Assembly: GCA_041391505.1 (NCBI GenBank)
Contig: JAWKNW010000030.1
Coordinates: 1-64,000, forward strand
Source of the DNA: Rhodothermales bacterium
GTDB lineage: Bacteria; Bacteroidota; Rhodothermia; Rhodothermales; JAHQVL01
DNA: 64,000 bases
Direction: 5' to 3'
Shown: positions 46,401 through 57,513 of the stretch, in pieces
Layout: each line of letters begins with the position of its first letter
Numbering within the stretch: position 1 is the stretch's first letter
Made by a program: the position numbers and the translations under genes
The notes under the pieces: generated by a model
Database searches by the model: none
Seen by the model: the letters and a program-made list of their open reading frames with translations, nothing else
Told to the model about the DNA's origin: nothing

Positions 46401-47094
46401 TCTGGGCGAGCGACAGCTCCAGCTCCCGGAGCCGCACCTGCACTTCGCGGGCCTGCGCCGCCTTTTCGGCCTGCCCTTTCAGCGTCTGCACCCGCTTCCC
46501 GATCTCGTCCGTCAGGTCGCGGATGCGCGTCAGGTTGGCCTGGGTGCTGTCCAGCTTCCGCAGCGCCTGCGTGCGCCGCAGCTTGTATTTCGTGATGCCG
46601 GCGGCTTCCTCGAACAGATGCCGGCGCTCCTGGGTGTTTTCGGAGAGGATCTCCTCGATCATCTTGAGCTCGATGACCGAATACGCGCCGGGGCCCATCC
46701 CCGTATCCATGAAGAGATCCAGGATGTCCTTCAGCCGGCACTGGACGCCGTTGAGCAGGTATTCCGATTCGCCCGACCGGTACAGCCGCCGGCCTATCGT
46801 CACCTCGGCGTATTCCGTGGGCAGCACGCCGCGGGTGTTTTCGATCGTCAGCGTCACCTCGGCCATGCCGAGGGGGCGCCGGCGCGCGGTGCCGTTGAAA
46901 ATGACGCTGTCCATCTTCTCCGAACGGAGGATCCGGGAGCGCTGCTCGCCGGTCACCCACCGCACGGCGTCGACGATGTTGGATTTGCCACAGCCGTTGG
47001 GACCAACGACGGCCGTCACGCCCGGATCGAACTTGAGCTCCGTCTGCTGCGCGAAGCTCTTGAAACCGTGCATGGTTAGCTTACTGAGGTACAT
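43486..47094 (-). CDS. smc: Chromosome segregation protein SMC
   Basis: Structural maintenance of chromosomes ATPase, 1202 residues, full length. Walker A (GPNGCGKSN) is near the N terminus, two long coiled coils flank a hinge domain (about residues 520-680, WTRDELTTVADVIGAEEEHSRALDAAL), and the C-terminal head has the signature QLSGGEKTLTATALLFA and Walker B CILDEVDAPLD. It acts with ScpA/ScpB, not encoded here. The start at 47094 (MYLSKLTMHGFKSF) is the universal SMC start; a longer frame adds 39 unrelated residues. Confidence 0.98.
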   Translation of the reverse strand: MYLSKLTMHGFKSFAQQTELKFDPGVTAVVGPNGCGKSNIVDAVRWVTGEQRSRILRSEKMDSVIFNGTARRRPLGMAEVTLTIENTRGVLPTEYAEVTIGRRLYRSGESEYLLNGVQCRLKDILDLFMDTGMGPGAYSVIELKMIEEILSENTQERRHLFEEAAGITKYKLRRTQALRKLDSTQANLTRIRDLTDEIGKRVQTLKGQAEKAAQAREVQVRLRELELSLAQIELNRLRSLEEKLSKETQQLKDQIDVHTAEESREEADMEALRVELVGQEKTLSARQQDLNQHLDKVRSLETERRLALERMETAHRNLERAHREQEEEGKRIHELQEQVEKLKIEMTEAQPVLERARKVAADAKVESEERNARAKEAWKTAQSLRETEEAAERTRLEQRRTLDRLASRIELVEQDLVGVHEQAAALEQSVADALGKRDQFAATLGKQKQQLEQSRLALSEAERIHGEAQQKHEKGMEDLRRIERQFDAVSAEVQLLESLISSYEDLSEAAQYLAENTGWTRDELTTVADVIGAEEEHSRALDAALGAYASCIVVKTEAEARQAITLLRNEQKGRTNIIVLSRLKKPMHSIEIIEEAADRGARPMTDIARVREPAYQTLCDTLLHNCFLVNSLEHGQDLLDTMEEMATMLYDTVLPLRYYAPSGEWLDARGIICGGSTRGDDSVRTGRLQRREQYDAAVENLKSLEAALNQKQRITQQLREALASIPVDERRQALRQVEQQYNEAERMFSRVQHEHASADQRREELADRIAHMMETVSSGRTQIASLQEPVKEMEAKVVALRAERGAAEEAFRAAEADNREALNKYNDANLAAVQARNHFDNVSRDLERSKQDIAHLQGRQQAREQHVASLKKIIEDNLVAKESYDLQIKDLYALHADLEAAVSEAEQDRAETQERIRNLELRLRALRQSREQGLREETQRAVRLTEVQTRAIDLVKKIEEDFERSLIEDPVTVAGDFDDRNARQEVQSLRARLRAMGSINELALESYEEEKERFEFMSAQRRDLEEAEQTLLDTITEINVTAAACFDETFQEVRRNFAHLFSTLFGKDDTADLLLSDPNDPLESPIEIVAKPKGKRPSAISQLSGGEKTLTATALLFAIYLVKPSPFCILDEVDAPLDEANVERFMQLIREFSNNTQFILVTHNRRTMELADRLYGITMQEQGVSKLVGVKFDERVELTEEQ

Positions 47095-47485
47095 GGCGTG
47101 CTTTAACTGAGGGACGCACCCCCGGAGGGATGACGAAAGGGCGTGCCGCGCGCGACGTGGTGCGTGACGGATGCCAGAGATCGCGGCGATGCAGAATTGT
47201 CGACAGCGCATGGACCCGGCAGGGCCGCCGCCGGCGATGCCCTGAGGTCAACCAAAATCGAACCTGTTTCTCTACTGATCGCCCCGGAAGCTCGTCGCTC
47301 CGGAGTTCCGGGGGGTGTCACAGGCGAAACCGAACGCTTCCCTGTTCCAAAACGCCTCCCATTTTACTCCGCGCCAGCCCGTTTTTCAAGCCCGCTTTTC
47401 CACAACTTATGAGCAAGTTGTATACAACACGCAGGTATTTATAAATAAAGAACCTGAAAGGCAGGATTCAGTGCTTTCCACAGGG

Positions 47486-47822
47486 GGTGAAAGGGTTCAA
47501 TGTGCAAAGCTTGACGTTCAAGGTCTGCCGGCCTCTCACAGGATGCATGGGCGATGCACACCGGAAGCCACTTACGGTGCGCATCTTTAAACATGACGTT
47601 GCGTGCGTTGAAGAGGTGATCGAGGGATGCAGGATGCGGGATGCGGGATGCGAGATGCGGGATGCAGGATGCGGGATGCGGGGTGCAGGATGCGGGATAC
47701 GGGATGTTTGCCGAAAAACCGTCCGGAATATCGATCATCCTGCATCCCGCATCCCCGTATCCTGCATCGGAAGCCCTTTCCAGTGCACCTCCTTAAACCT
47801 TGAACCTCCCCGCCTTGAACCA
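47486..47822. repeat. Nested heptad-repeat element upstream of smc
   Basis: Twelve GGATGCG-type heptads run without interruption from 47625 to 47708; facing CATCCCG-type units lie at 47736-47768. Outside them, GGTTCAA-type heptads (47486-47524) face CCTTGAA-type units (47790-47822). The whole 340-base block has a nested hairpin layout. No gene is supported in it. Confidence 0.75.
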
Positions 47823-47823
47823 C

Positions 47824-47854
47824 AAAAGGGCGTCCATCGGACGCCCTTTTGTTT
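47824..47854. terminator. Bidirectional terminator after clpB
   Basis: AAAAGGGCGTCC (47824-47835) pairs perfectly with GGACGCCCTTTT (47839-47850) around a 3-base loop. T-tracts flank both sides, and the clpB stop codon is at 47855. Confidence 0.9.
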
Positions 47855-50488
47855 TTATGCCTCGACCACTTCGGGATGTTTGAGGATCTCGAAGGTGAGT
47901 CCCGACTTGTCCGGCGCCAGATCGATCTGGACCAGGTCTCCTTCCTGGACGAAGCCGGAGAGCAGTTCCTCGGCCAGCTTGTTCTCCACCTGACGCTGGA
48001 GGACGCGCTTGAGCGGTCGGGCGCCGAAGACGGGGTCGAACCCGCCGGCGGCCAGCCAGTCCATCGCCGGCTCGGTGAGTTCGAGCGTGATGTTGTGGCT
48101 CCGCGCCGCGATGCGCTGGATGCGGGCGAACTGGATCTCGACGATCTTGCGGATGTGCTCCTTCTGGAGCGGGTGGAACATGACCACCTCGTCGATCCGG
48201 TTCAGGAACTCGGGGCGGAGCCGTTTCTTCAGCAGCCCCATCAGATCTTCCTGGAGGCGATCCTCGGCCGCCGGCGTGAGTTCGCCGTCGAGCGCATCAA
48301 TCCGCTCCTGGATGACCTCCGAGCCCAGGTTGCTGGTCATGATGATGATGGTGTTCTTAAAGTCGGCCGTGCGCCCTTTGTTATCGGTGAGCCGGCCGTC
48401 GTCCAGCACCTGCAACAGGATGTTGAACACCTCGGGGTGCGCCTTCTCGATTTCGTCGAGCAGGACGACCGAGTAGGGCCGGCGACGCACCGCCTCGGTC
48501 AGCTGTCCGCCCTCCTCGTGCCCCACGTACCCCGGAGGCGCGCCGATCAGGCGGCTGACGGTGTGGCGCTCCTGGTACTCGCTCATGTCGATGCGCACCA
48601 GGGCTTGCTCGTCGTTGAACAGGAAACTGGCCAGCGCCTTCGCGAGCTCGGTTTTCCCGACGCCGGTGGTACCGAGGAAGATGAACGACCCGATCGGGCG
48701 CGTCTCTTCCTGCAGGCCGGCGCGGCCGCGGCGCACCGCGTTCGAGACGGCCTCGAGGGCATCCTTCTGGCCCACCACGCGGCGCGCCAGCTCGTCCTCC
48801 ATCTTGAGCAGCTTCTCGCGCTCGCTCTCGAGCATCCGCGACACCGGGATGCCGGTCCACCGCGACACGATCGCCGCGATGTCCTCGGCGTCGATTTCCT
48901 CCTTGAGCAGCGCGCCCTTCTTCTGCACCTCGTCGAGCTTGCTCTTGGCTTCCTCGACCTGTTTCTCGAGCTGCGGCACGGTCCCGTAGCGGATTTCCGC
49001 CACCTTGCCGTAGTCGCCCATCCGCTCCAGGTTTTCGGCCTGGGTGCGGAGGGATTCGATTTCTTCCTTGGCCTGCTGGATCTGGACGATGAGGTCCTTT
49101 TCCCGCTGCCAGCGCACCTGGAGTGCGTTGCGCTCTTCCTCGAGGTTGGCCCGCTGTTCGTTGATGGAGCTCAGCTTGGACTCGTCCCCGTCCCGCTTGA
49201 CGGCTTCGCGCTCGATTTCGAGCTGGCGGATCTGGCGTTCGAGGGCGTCGAGCTCTTCGGGCATCGAGTCGATTTCGATGCGGAGCCGCGCGGCGGCCTC
49301 GTCGATCAGGTCGATCGCCTTGTCCGGCAGGAAGCGGGCGGTGATATAGCGGTGGCTGAGTTCGGCGGCGGCGACGATGGCGCCGTCGAGGATGCGCACC
49401 CCGTGGTGCACCTCGTACCGGTCCTTGATGCCGCGCAGGATCGAGATGGTGTCCTCCACGCTCGGCTCGTCGACGACGACGGTCTGGAAGCGGCGTTCGA
49501 GGGCCTTGTCTTTTTCGAGGTATTTGCGGTACTCGTCGAGCGTCGTGGCGCCGATGGCGCGCAGCTCGCCACGCGCGAGCGCCGGCTTCAGGATGTTGGC
49601 CGCGTCCACCGCACCCTCGGCCGCGCCGGCGCCGACGAGCGTGTGGATCTCGTCGATGAACAGCACGAGTTCGCCGCCGGAGTCGGTCACTTCCTTGACA
49701 ACCGCCTTCAGACGGTCCTCGAATTCGCCGCGGTATTTGGCGCCGGCGATGAGCGAGCCGAGATCCAGCGCGAGGATGCGCTTCGACTTCAGGTTTTCGG
49801 GCACGTCGCCCTGCACGATCCGGATGGCGAGCCCTTCGGCGATGGCCGTCTTGCCCACGCCGGGTTCACCGATCAGGACCGGGTTGTTCTTCGTGCGCCG
49901 CGACAGGATCTGGAGCACGCGCCGGATCTCCTCGTCCCGCCCGATGACGGGGTCGATCTTGCCCTTGCGGGCGAGGTCGTTGAGGTCGCGCGTGTACCGC
50001 TTGAGGGCGTCGTAGCGATCTTCGGCGTGCGGGTCGGAGGCGCGTTGACCGCCCCGGATATCCTTCAGCAGCGCCAGGATGCTATCCTTGCCCACGCCCT
50101 GTTCGCGGAGAAACACCCCGAGGTCGTTTTTCCCCTCGGCGAGCGCGATGAGCAGGTGTTCGCTGGCGACGTATTCGTCCTTGAGCACTTCCGCCTCGGC
50201 GAGCGCGCGGTCGAATACCTTTTTGAGTTCGTTCCCGACGAACTGGCCCGAGACGCTCGCGCCGGTCACCACCGGCAGCTTGCCCATCAGCTGTTCCGCC
50301 TTGACGTCGAGAAAGCTGTTGTTGACGCCCAGCTTATTGAATATGGACAGGACGACGCCCTGGGTATCGCTCAGGAAGGATTTGAGCAGGTGAACCGGCT
50401 CGACCCCCTGGTGATTGTTCGAAGCCGCGATCTCCGTCGCGCGCTTCACCGTCTCCTGCGCCTTAACCGTAAATTTCTGCAAGTTCAT
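47855..50488 (-). CDS. clpB: ATP-dependent disaggregase ClpB
   Basis: Hsp104/ClpB chaperone of 877 residues that resolubilises protein aggregates with DnaK. Clp_N double repeat (residues 1-145), NBD1 with GEPGVGKT (about 205) and arginine-finger region, the long middle coiled-coil domain characteristic of ClpB (about 400-530), and NBD2 with GTTGVGKTEL (about 606) and QVLDDGRLTDNKGRTADF. The N terminus MNLQKFTVKAQETV is standard. Heat-shock control is expected, but no CIRCE or HrcA site is recognised upstream. Confidence 0.98.
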   Translation of the reverse strand: MNLQKFTVKAQETVKRATEIAASNNHQGVEPVHLLKSFLSDTQGVVLSIFNKLGVNNSFLDVKAEQLMGKLPVVTGASVSGQFVGNELKKVFDRALAEAEVLKDEYVASEHLLIALAEGKNDLGVFLREQGVGKDSILALLKDIRGGQRASDPHAEDRYDALKRYTRDLNDLARKGKIDPVIGRDEEIRRVLQILSRRTKNNPVLIGEPGVGKTAIAEGLAIRIVQGDVPENLKSKRILALDLGSLIAGAKYRGEFEDRLKAVVKEVTDSGGELVLFIDEIHTLVGAGAAEGAVDAANILKPALARGELRAIGATTLDEYRKYLEKDKALERRFQTVVVDEPSVEDTISILRGIKDRYEVHHGVRILDGAIVAAAELSHRYITARFLPDKAIDLIDEAAARLRIEIDSMPEELDALERQIRQLEIEREAVKRDGDESKLSSINEQRANLEEERNALQVRWQREKDLIVQIQQAKEEIESLRTQAENLERMGDYGKVAEIRYGTVPQLEKQVEEAKSKLDEVQKKGALLKEEIDAEDIAAIVSRWTGIPVSRMLESEREKLLKMEDELARRVVGQKDALEAVSNAVRRGRAGLQEETRPIGSFIFLGTTGVGKTELAKALASFLFNDEQALVRIDMSEYQERHTVSRLIGAPPGYVGHEEGGQLTEAVRRRPYSVVLLDEIEKAHPEVFNILLQVLDDGRLTDNKGRTADFKNTIIIMTSNLGSEVIQERIDALDGELTPAAEDRLQEDLMGLLKKRLRPEFLNRIDEVVMFHPLQKEHIRKIVEIQFARIQRIAARSHNITLELTEPAMDWLAAGGFDPVFGARPLKRVLQRQVENKLAEELLSGFVQEGDLVQIDLAPDKSGLTFEILKHPEVVEA

Positions 50489-50673
50489 GGCCTTCTCACC
50501 CGGTCTGTGTGATGCACCCTGGCACAGGTGCTTCTTTCGCCAGCTTCAAACGAAAAACGTACCACGCGGCCGAACGTGACAGATTGACAGCACGGCCGGC
50601 CGATCGAAGGAAGCGATGCCCGCGGATGGCAGCCGGCGGCGTCCGGGCCGCGGCGTCGTGGCAGGACTCGGGT

Positions 50674-51627
50674 TCAGATATCGGCCAGGACGTCCGCCAG
50701 GCGGTAGGCCGCCAGCGCGGCGCGGCGCTCGGCCACCTGCTTGGCGCGAAGAGGGTATTCTTCCGGCAGCACCGGCGCCTGGCTCCGCCGATCCTCCACC
50801 TCGCCCTGGAGCTGGCCGGCCAGATAAACGGCATCGATCGCGTACCGGCGGCTCTCCAGCGCCCAGCCCGTCGGGTCGGTGGCTTCGCCGAGTTCGAGGA
50901 GCGCCATGCGGGTGTACGTCCGCCCGAGCAGCGTCGCCTGATTGCGCACCTCGCGGACGTTGGCGGACGTGCCCAGCAGCTGATCCCAGAAGGCATGGAG
51001 GTTCATGCCCTCGCGATTCGGCCGCGGACGAACGAAAAAGTCATTCCCGCCGCGGTCGCCCCTGGGGTAATCGGCATTGACGAGCGTCGCGGCATGCAGC
51101 GGCTGATGCAGGTCGCCGATCAGATGGATGAGCCAGCTCAGATGCACCGCGCGAAGAACCGCGTCCTGGCGCGTATTCCCGATCTCCGCGATCGAGACCC
51201 GGATGCCGTGCAGGACATCGTTCTCCGGCGTCAGGGACGGAGCCAGCGCGAAGCTGTCGGCGACGAGCGGATAGTTCGTGTAGTGCCACGTGGGGTGGTC
51301 GTACGGGCTGCCGCGGCGCCGGATCTGGTCCGGCCAGAGGCTGGCGCGCATGAAAAAGTACTCGCCGGCATCCATCGAGACCCCCAGCGCCTCGAAGTCC
51401 TGCTGCCACGACTCATAGTCGGGGTGATGGTACAGCAGCGCGGCGTAGGCCGCCTGCTGCTCGGGCGTGAGCGAGCGATACGCCAGCGCCGCGATCATCA
51501 TGTGACCGTTGCTGCTCCAGGCGAGCGCGGAGGCCGGCGCGAGCAGGGCGAGCGCAACGAGGACGGCGCCCCAGAAGGGCGCGCGTCCGGGCCGGCGAAC
51601 CGCCGTATGTGATGTCATGAGGGGCAT
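50674..51627 (-). CDS. Secreted S1/P1 nuclease
   Basis: Zinc-dependent single-strand nuclease of 317 residues. A signal peptide (APFWGAVLVALALLAPASA) is followed by mature AWSSNGHMMIAALAY, whose N-terminal tryptophan and histidine are zinc ligands. The other ligands are visible in HLSWLIHLIGDLHQPLHA and NLHAFWD (HxxxD-type pattern). Length is normal. A nutrient phosphate-scavenging role is likely. The start is either 51627 or 51618; neither has a strong ribosome-binding site. Confidence 0.9.
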   Translation of the reverse strand: MPLMTSHTAVRRPGRAPFWGAVLVALALLAPASALAWSSNGHMMIAALAYRSLTPEQQAAYAALLYHHPDYESWQQDFEALGVSMDAGEYFFMRASLWPDQIRRRGSPYDHPTWHYTNYPLVADSFALAPSLTPENDVLHGIRVSIAEIGNTRQDAVLRAVHLSWLIHLIGDLHQPLHAATLVNADYPRGDRGGNDFFVRPRPNREGMNLHAFWDQLLGTSANVREVRNQATLLGRTYTRMALLELGEATDPTGWALESRRYAIDAVYLAGQLQGEVEDRRSQAPVLPEEYPLRAKQVAERRAALAAYRLADVLADI

Positions 51628-51642
51628 GAAAACGCGTAGGGT

Positions 51643-52062
51643 TTAACCGTCGGCGCGCCGAATGGTAAAGGTGGCGCGTTTGAGCACTTCGCCTTCGGAC
51701 GACTGCACTTCGACTTCCCAGATCCCTTCGCCCTGCGCCAGCAGCGCCTCGGTCGAACGTCCGCTCCAGGTCCGCCACGACGCGGCGCCGACCTCGAGCT
51801 TGACGCGGCGTTTCTCCTCGCCGTTGAAGGACCAGATGTGGTAGACGTGCGTCGGCGGACGGGCGCCCTCGATCCGGGTATGGCAATAAATCATGTCGGG
51901 CCGGCTGGTGAACGTCGTTCCCGTTCCAACAAGCTCCCGGTCTTCGATACCCGTACCGAAGCGGATTGATTCGACGACGACGACCTGGCCGTCCTGCGCC
52001 CGAACGCGCGCCGGCGAGATCGCCAGGGCGGTGAGCGCCATCAACAGGGTAAACCAATTCAT
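51643..52062 (-). CDS. DUF2914-domain secreted protein
   Basis: Small secreted protein of 139 residues with a signal peptide (MNWFTLLMALTALAISPARVRAQ). The domain after it (FTSRPDMIYCHTRIEGARPPTHVYHIWSFNGEEKR) matches the DUF2914 pattern of short beta-sandwich domains, with the conserved HVW/YHIW core and WRTWSGR. Function is unknown; such domains occur in envelope proteins. It lies 15 bases from the S1/P1 nuclease start on the same strand, so the two are likely cotranscribed. Confidence 0.75.
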   Translation of the reverse strand: MNWFTLLMALTALAISPARVRAQDGQVVVVESIRFGTGIEDRELVGTGTTFTSRPDMIYCHTRIEGARPPTHVYHIWSFNGEEKRRVKLEVGAASWRTWSGRSTEALLAQGEGIWEVEVQSSEGEVLKRATFTIRRADG

Positions 52063-52339
52063 GATAGCGTAGCGATTGAATTCCATCAGGATGCGCACCA
52101 GCTCCATCGCCGGCCCCGTCCACCCGGAGGCTCGATGGACTGGCGCGTCCGAGGCCGTGGTCGCCTCGATAAGTAGGTCATTACGTACGCGGGGCGATGC
52201 GAACCAGACCCGAAAGCCGCCTTGCGCGCCCGGTCCTTCCGCTCGTTCGGTATCGGGTTTGCAAATTTGCCCCTCCAGCCCCGAGAATGCCTCGATGAGC
52301 GCGCCGCATGGGCGCATCGAACTTCTGCTCCGGAAAGAC

Positions 52340-54637
<2,298 letters not shown>

Positions 54638-54751
54638 GCGGATTGCCGGCCGGCGCCTCCGTCCCTGATTTCGTGCGAAGCTTCACACGAAACGCTAAAC
54701 CTTTCGCGTTCGTACGTGGAACGCGAACCGATTGCGCGCTATTTTCCCGGC

Positions 54752-55627
54752 ATGGACCTGAAAGAGCTCTTCAAGAAGATTCGCCAGATCGAGATCCGCA
54801 CCAAGGGTCTGGTTGAAGACGTGTTCGGCGGCGAATACCATTCGGCCTTCAAGGGGCAGGGGATGGAATTCGCCGAAGTGCGCCCCTACCAGTTCGGCGA
54901 CGACATCCGGAGCATCGACTGGAACGTGACGGCGCGCACCGGAGAGCCGTATATCAAGAAGTTCGAGGAGGAGCGGGAGCAGACGCTCATGCTGCTCGTG
55001 GATGTGAGCGGGTCGGAGGATTTCGGCACCCGGTACAAATTCAAGCGCGAGATCGCGGCCGAGATCTCGGCGATCGTCGCCTTCAGCGCGATCCGCAACA
55101 ACGACAAGGTGGGGCTCATCCTGTTTTCGGACGAGGTGGAGCTGTTCGTGCCGCCCAAGAAGGGCCGCCGGCATGTGCTCCGCATGATCCGCGATCTCTA
55201 CGCGCACGACCGCCACAGCCGCGGCACCGACGTGAGCGTCGCCCTCAACCGCGTCATCCACGTGCTGAAACGGCGCTCGATCGTCATCCTCATCAGCGAT
55301 TTTATGGTGGACAACTACGAGCGTCCGCTGCGCGCGGTGGCGTCGCGGCACGACACCATCGCCGTGCACATCCAGGATCCGCGCGAAGAGGAACTGCCGG
55401 CACTGGGTCTGGTTGACCTGACGGATGCGGAAACGGGCGAAACCATCACGTTCGACACCCGGAATCCCGCCGCCCTCGAAGCCTACACCCGGCACGCCCG
55501 TACGCACCAGACGAAGACGACCGAACTGCTCCGCCGGCTTCGCGTGGATCGGGTGGGGATTTCGACGGACGAAGGGTATGTGGAGCCGCTCATCCAGTTT
55601 TTCCGCCGGCGCAGCAAAATGAGTTGA
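54752..55627 (+). CDS. DUF58-domain protein of the Bat operon
   Basis: Soluble VWA-like protein of 291 residues. The DUF58 signature GMEFAEVRPYQFGDDIRSIDWNVTARTG and the VWA fold with LLVDVSGSEDFG are visible. In most Bacteroidota this gene follows moxR; here no MoxR AAA ATPase lies upstream, where the cytochrome c peroxidase/beta-helix gene stands instead. The start at 54752 (MDLKELFKKIRQIEIRT) is the family start; an upstream GTG at 54716 is less likely. Confidence 0.9.
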   Translation: MDLKELFKKIRQIEIRTKGLVEDVFGGEYHSAFKGQGMEFAEVRPYQFGDDIRSIDWNVTARTGEPYIKKFEEEREQTLMLLVDVSGSEDFGTRYKFKREIAAEISAIVAFSAIRNNDKVGLILFSDEVELFVPPKKGRRHVLRMIRDLYAHDRHSRGTDVSVALNRVIHVLKRRSIVILISDFMVDNYERPLRAVASRHDTIAVHIQDPREEELPALGLVDLTDAETGETITFDTRNPAALEAYTRHARTHQTKTTELLRRLRVDRVGISTDEGYVEPLIQFFRRRSKMS

Positions 55628-55655
55628 CGGGTTCACGCCCACTCTGGAAACGGTC

Positions 55656-56699
55656 ATGCCGCGAATCTCCCACATCCCCTTCTGGCGCCTCATCGGCTGG
55701 CCGCTGGCCGCGCTGCTGGTCGCCGCCGCCCTGCCGCTACGGAGCGCGGCCGGGCAGGATGTGTGGTCGTACGTATCGAAAGACAGCGTGTCGGTGGGCG
55801 ACCGGTTCGCGCTGTACATCGTGGCGGAGCACGAGGCCGACGCCCAGCCGCTCTTCCTCCCGCCCGAAGCCGGCGAGGCCTTTGGGGATCTCGAGATCGT
55901 GGGGATGTCCGATATCTACAGCAGGCTGATCGAAGGCGGGGCCGGACGCCGGCAGGACAGCGTCGTCTATCAGGTCACCACCTTTGCGCTGGACACCGCG
56001 TTCGTGCCGGCGATTCCCGTGTTTTTCCTCCGCGGCCTGGATACGCTGCGCGCAGAGACCTTCCCGATCGTCATCCCCGTGAAGTCGCTGGTGACCGAGG
56101 AGGCGGAGGGCATCCGCAACCTGGCGCCGCTGGCCGAATTCCCGGTGTCGATCTGGCCCTGGATCGTGGGATTGCTGCTGGCGGCCGGCCTGGGTTATGC
56201 GGCGTACCGCTACATGAATACCCGCCCGGCGCCCGTGCCGGAGGCGATACCGATCGCCCGCCCGCAGGAGGCGCCGTACGCCTTTGCGATGCGCCGGCTC
56301 GGCGAGCTGCAGAAAAAAGCCAATCTGAGCGATCTCAAGACCATCAAGCCCTATTATGTGGAGATGTCGGAGATCATCCGCATCTACCTGTCACGCCGGC
56401 TGCGCATCCCCGCGATGGAATCGACCACGCACGAACTCGTGGCCCTGCTGAAGCGCCGCGTCGACGCGAAGGTGATTCCGGACGACACGGTCGGCAAGGC
56501 CCAGCAGATTTTCCGCGTGATGGACCTCGTCAAGTTTGCAGACCTGCTCCCGCCGCCCCATGTGGGCCAGGAGGCGATGAACCGCACCCGCGCCCTGATC
56601 GAGGCCATCGAGGCCACGCTCAAGGCAGCCGAGAAGCCGCCTGAGACGCCGCCCGAGCCCCAGGCCGCGCCGGCCGACGCCGCGCAGGACGCCGCCTGA
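55656..56699 (+). CDS. Membrane protein of the Bat operon (BatD-like C-terminal domain)
   Basis: Protein of 347 residues with a signal peptide (ALLVAAALPLRSAAGQ), a periplasmic beta domain, one membrane helix (about 168-190, IVGLLLAAGLGYAAY), and a cytoplasmic domain (AMRRLGELQKKANLSDLKTI onward) resembling the BatD C terminus and DUF4381. It sits between DUF58 and the sirtuin, three bases before the latter, as equivalent proteins do in related Bat operons. A scaffold role for the VWA proteins is inferred. C-terminal Pro/Ala-rich tail. Confidence 0.7.
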   Translation: MPRISHIPFWRLIGWPLAALLVAAALPLRSAAGQDVWSYVSKDSVSVGDRFALYIVAEHEADAQPLFLPPEAGEAFGDLEIVGMSDIYSRLIEGGAGRRQDSVVYQVTTFALDTAFVPAIPVFFLRGLDTLRAETFPIVIPVKSLVTEEAEGIRNLAPLAEFPVSIWPWIVGLLLAAGLGYAAYRYMNTRPAPVPEAIPIARPQEAPYAFAMRRLGELQKKANLSDLKTIKPYYVEMSEIIRIYLSRRLRIPAMESTTHELVALLKRRVDAKVIPDDTVGKAQQIFRVMDLVKFADLLPPPHVGQEAMNRTRALIEAIEATLKAAEKPPETPPEPQAAPADAAQDAA

Positions 56700-56702
56700 C
56701 CG

Positions 56703-57482
56703 ATGGACAGACCCGCGCGCTCCTTCAGCCAGCCGTTGCTGGACCGGTTGCGCCGCGCAAGGCGGATCGCCGTGCTCACGGGCGCCGGCATCAGCGCCGA
56801 GAGCGGCATCGCGACGTTCCGCGACCCCGGCGGGTTGTGGAGCCGGTTCCGCCCCGAGGACCTCGCGAACGTCGACGCGTTCCTTCGGAAGCCGGATCTG
56901 GTGCAGCGCTGGTATGCCGAGCGCCGGCGGATCGCGGCGGAGGCCGAGCCCAACGCCGGCCATCGCGCGCTGGTCGACCTCGAAGCGATGACCGACGACT
57001 TCACGCTGATCACCCAGAACGTCGACGGCCTCCACCGGCGGGCGGGGAGCCGCAACGTGCTGGAACTCCACGGCAACATCAACCGGAACTATTGCATCGC
57101 CTGCCGCGCGCCGGCGCCGGAAGGCTTCGCCGACCGCCTCGCCGAAGGCGCGCCGGCGGATTGCCCGTCGTGCGGCGGCTTCATCCGGCCGGATGTCGTA
57201 TGGTTCGGCGAACTGCTGCCGGCCGACGCCACCGAGCAGGCCTTCGCGGCCGCCCGGCGCGCCGACGTCGTGCTGAGCATCGGCACCAGCGGGGTCGTGT
57301 TTCCGGCCGCCCAGATCCCGCTCACCGGCCGCGACCACGGCGCATATGCCGTCGAAATCAACATCGAACCCAGCGCCATCGCGGGATATATGGACGAAAC
57401 CCTGATCGGTCCGGCCGGTACGGTGTTGCCGGAACTCCTGTCCGCCCTGCGCGAACAGGCCGGCGAACCGGTCGGCGAATGA
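56703..57482 (+). CDS. Sir2-family NAD-dependent protein deacylase
   Basis: Sirtuin of 259 residues. GAGISAESGIATFRD (NAD binding), TQNVDGLHRRAG, ELHGN with catalytic histidine, zinc ligands CIAC and CPSC, and VWFGELLP are visible. The class III-type Tyr/Arg pair (WYAERRR) suggests desuccinylase/deacylase activity. It lies inside the aerotolerance operon between the BatD-like membrane protein and batA, a placement not typical of this gene. Its start is three bases after the preceding stop. Confidence 0.95.
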   Translation: MDRPARSFSQPLLDRLRRARRIAVLTGAGISAESGIATFRDPGGLWSRFRPEDLANVDAFLRKPDLVQRWYAERRRIAAEAEPNAGHRALVDLEAMTDDFTLITQNVDGLHRRAGSRNVLELHGNINRNYCIACRAPAPEGFADRLAEGAPADCPSCGGFIRPDVVWFGELLPADATEQAFAAARRADVVLSIGTSGVVFPAAQIPLTGRDHGAYAVEINIEPSAIAGYMDETLIGPAGTVLPELLSALREQAGEPVGE

Positions 57483-57513
57483 ACCGTTAGGAGATTCAGG
57501 CAACACCCAACCC

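Noticed and set aside
47625..47708. CRISPR-like or VNTR coding repeat.
   Set aside because: Units are 7 bases with no spacers and no open frame with a credible start; it is a simple periodic repeat.
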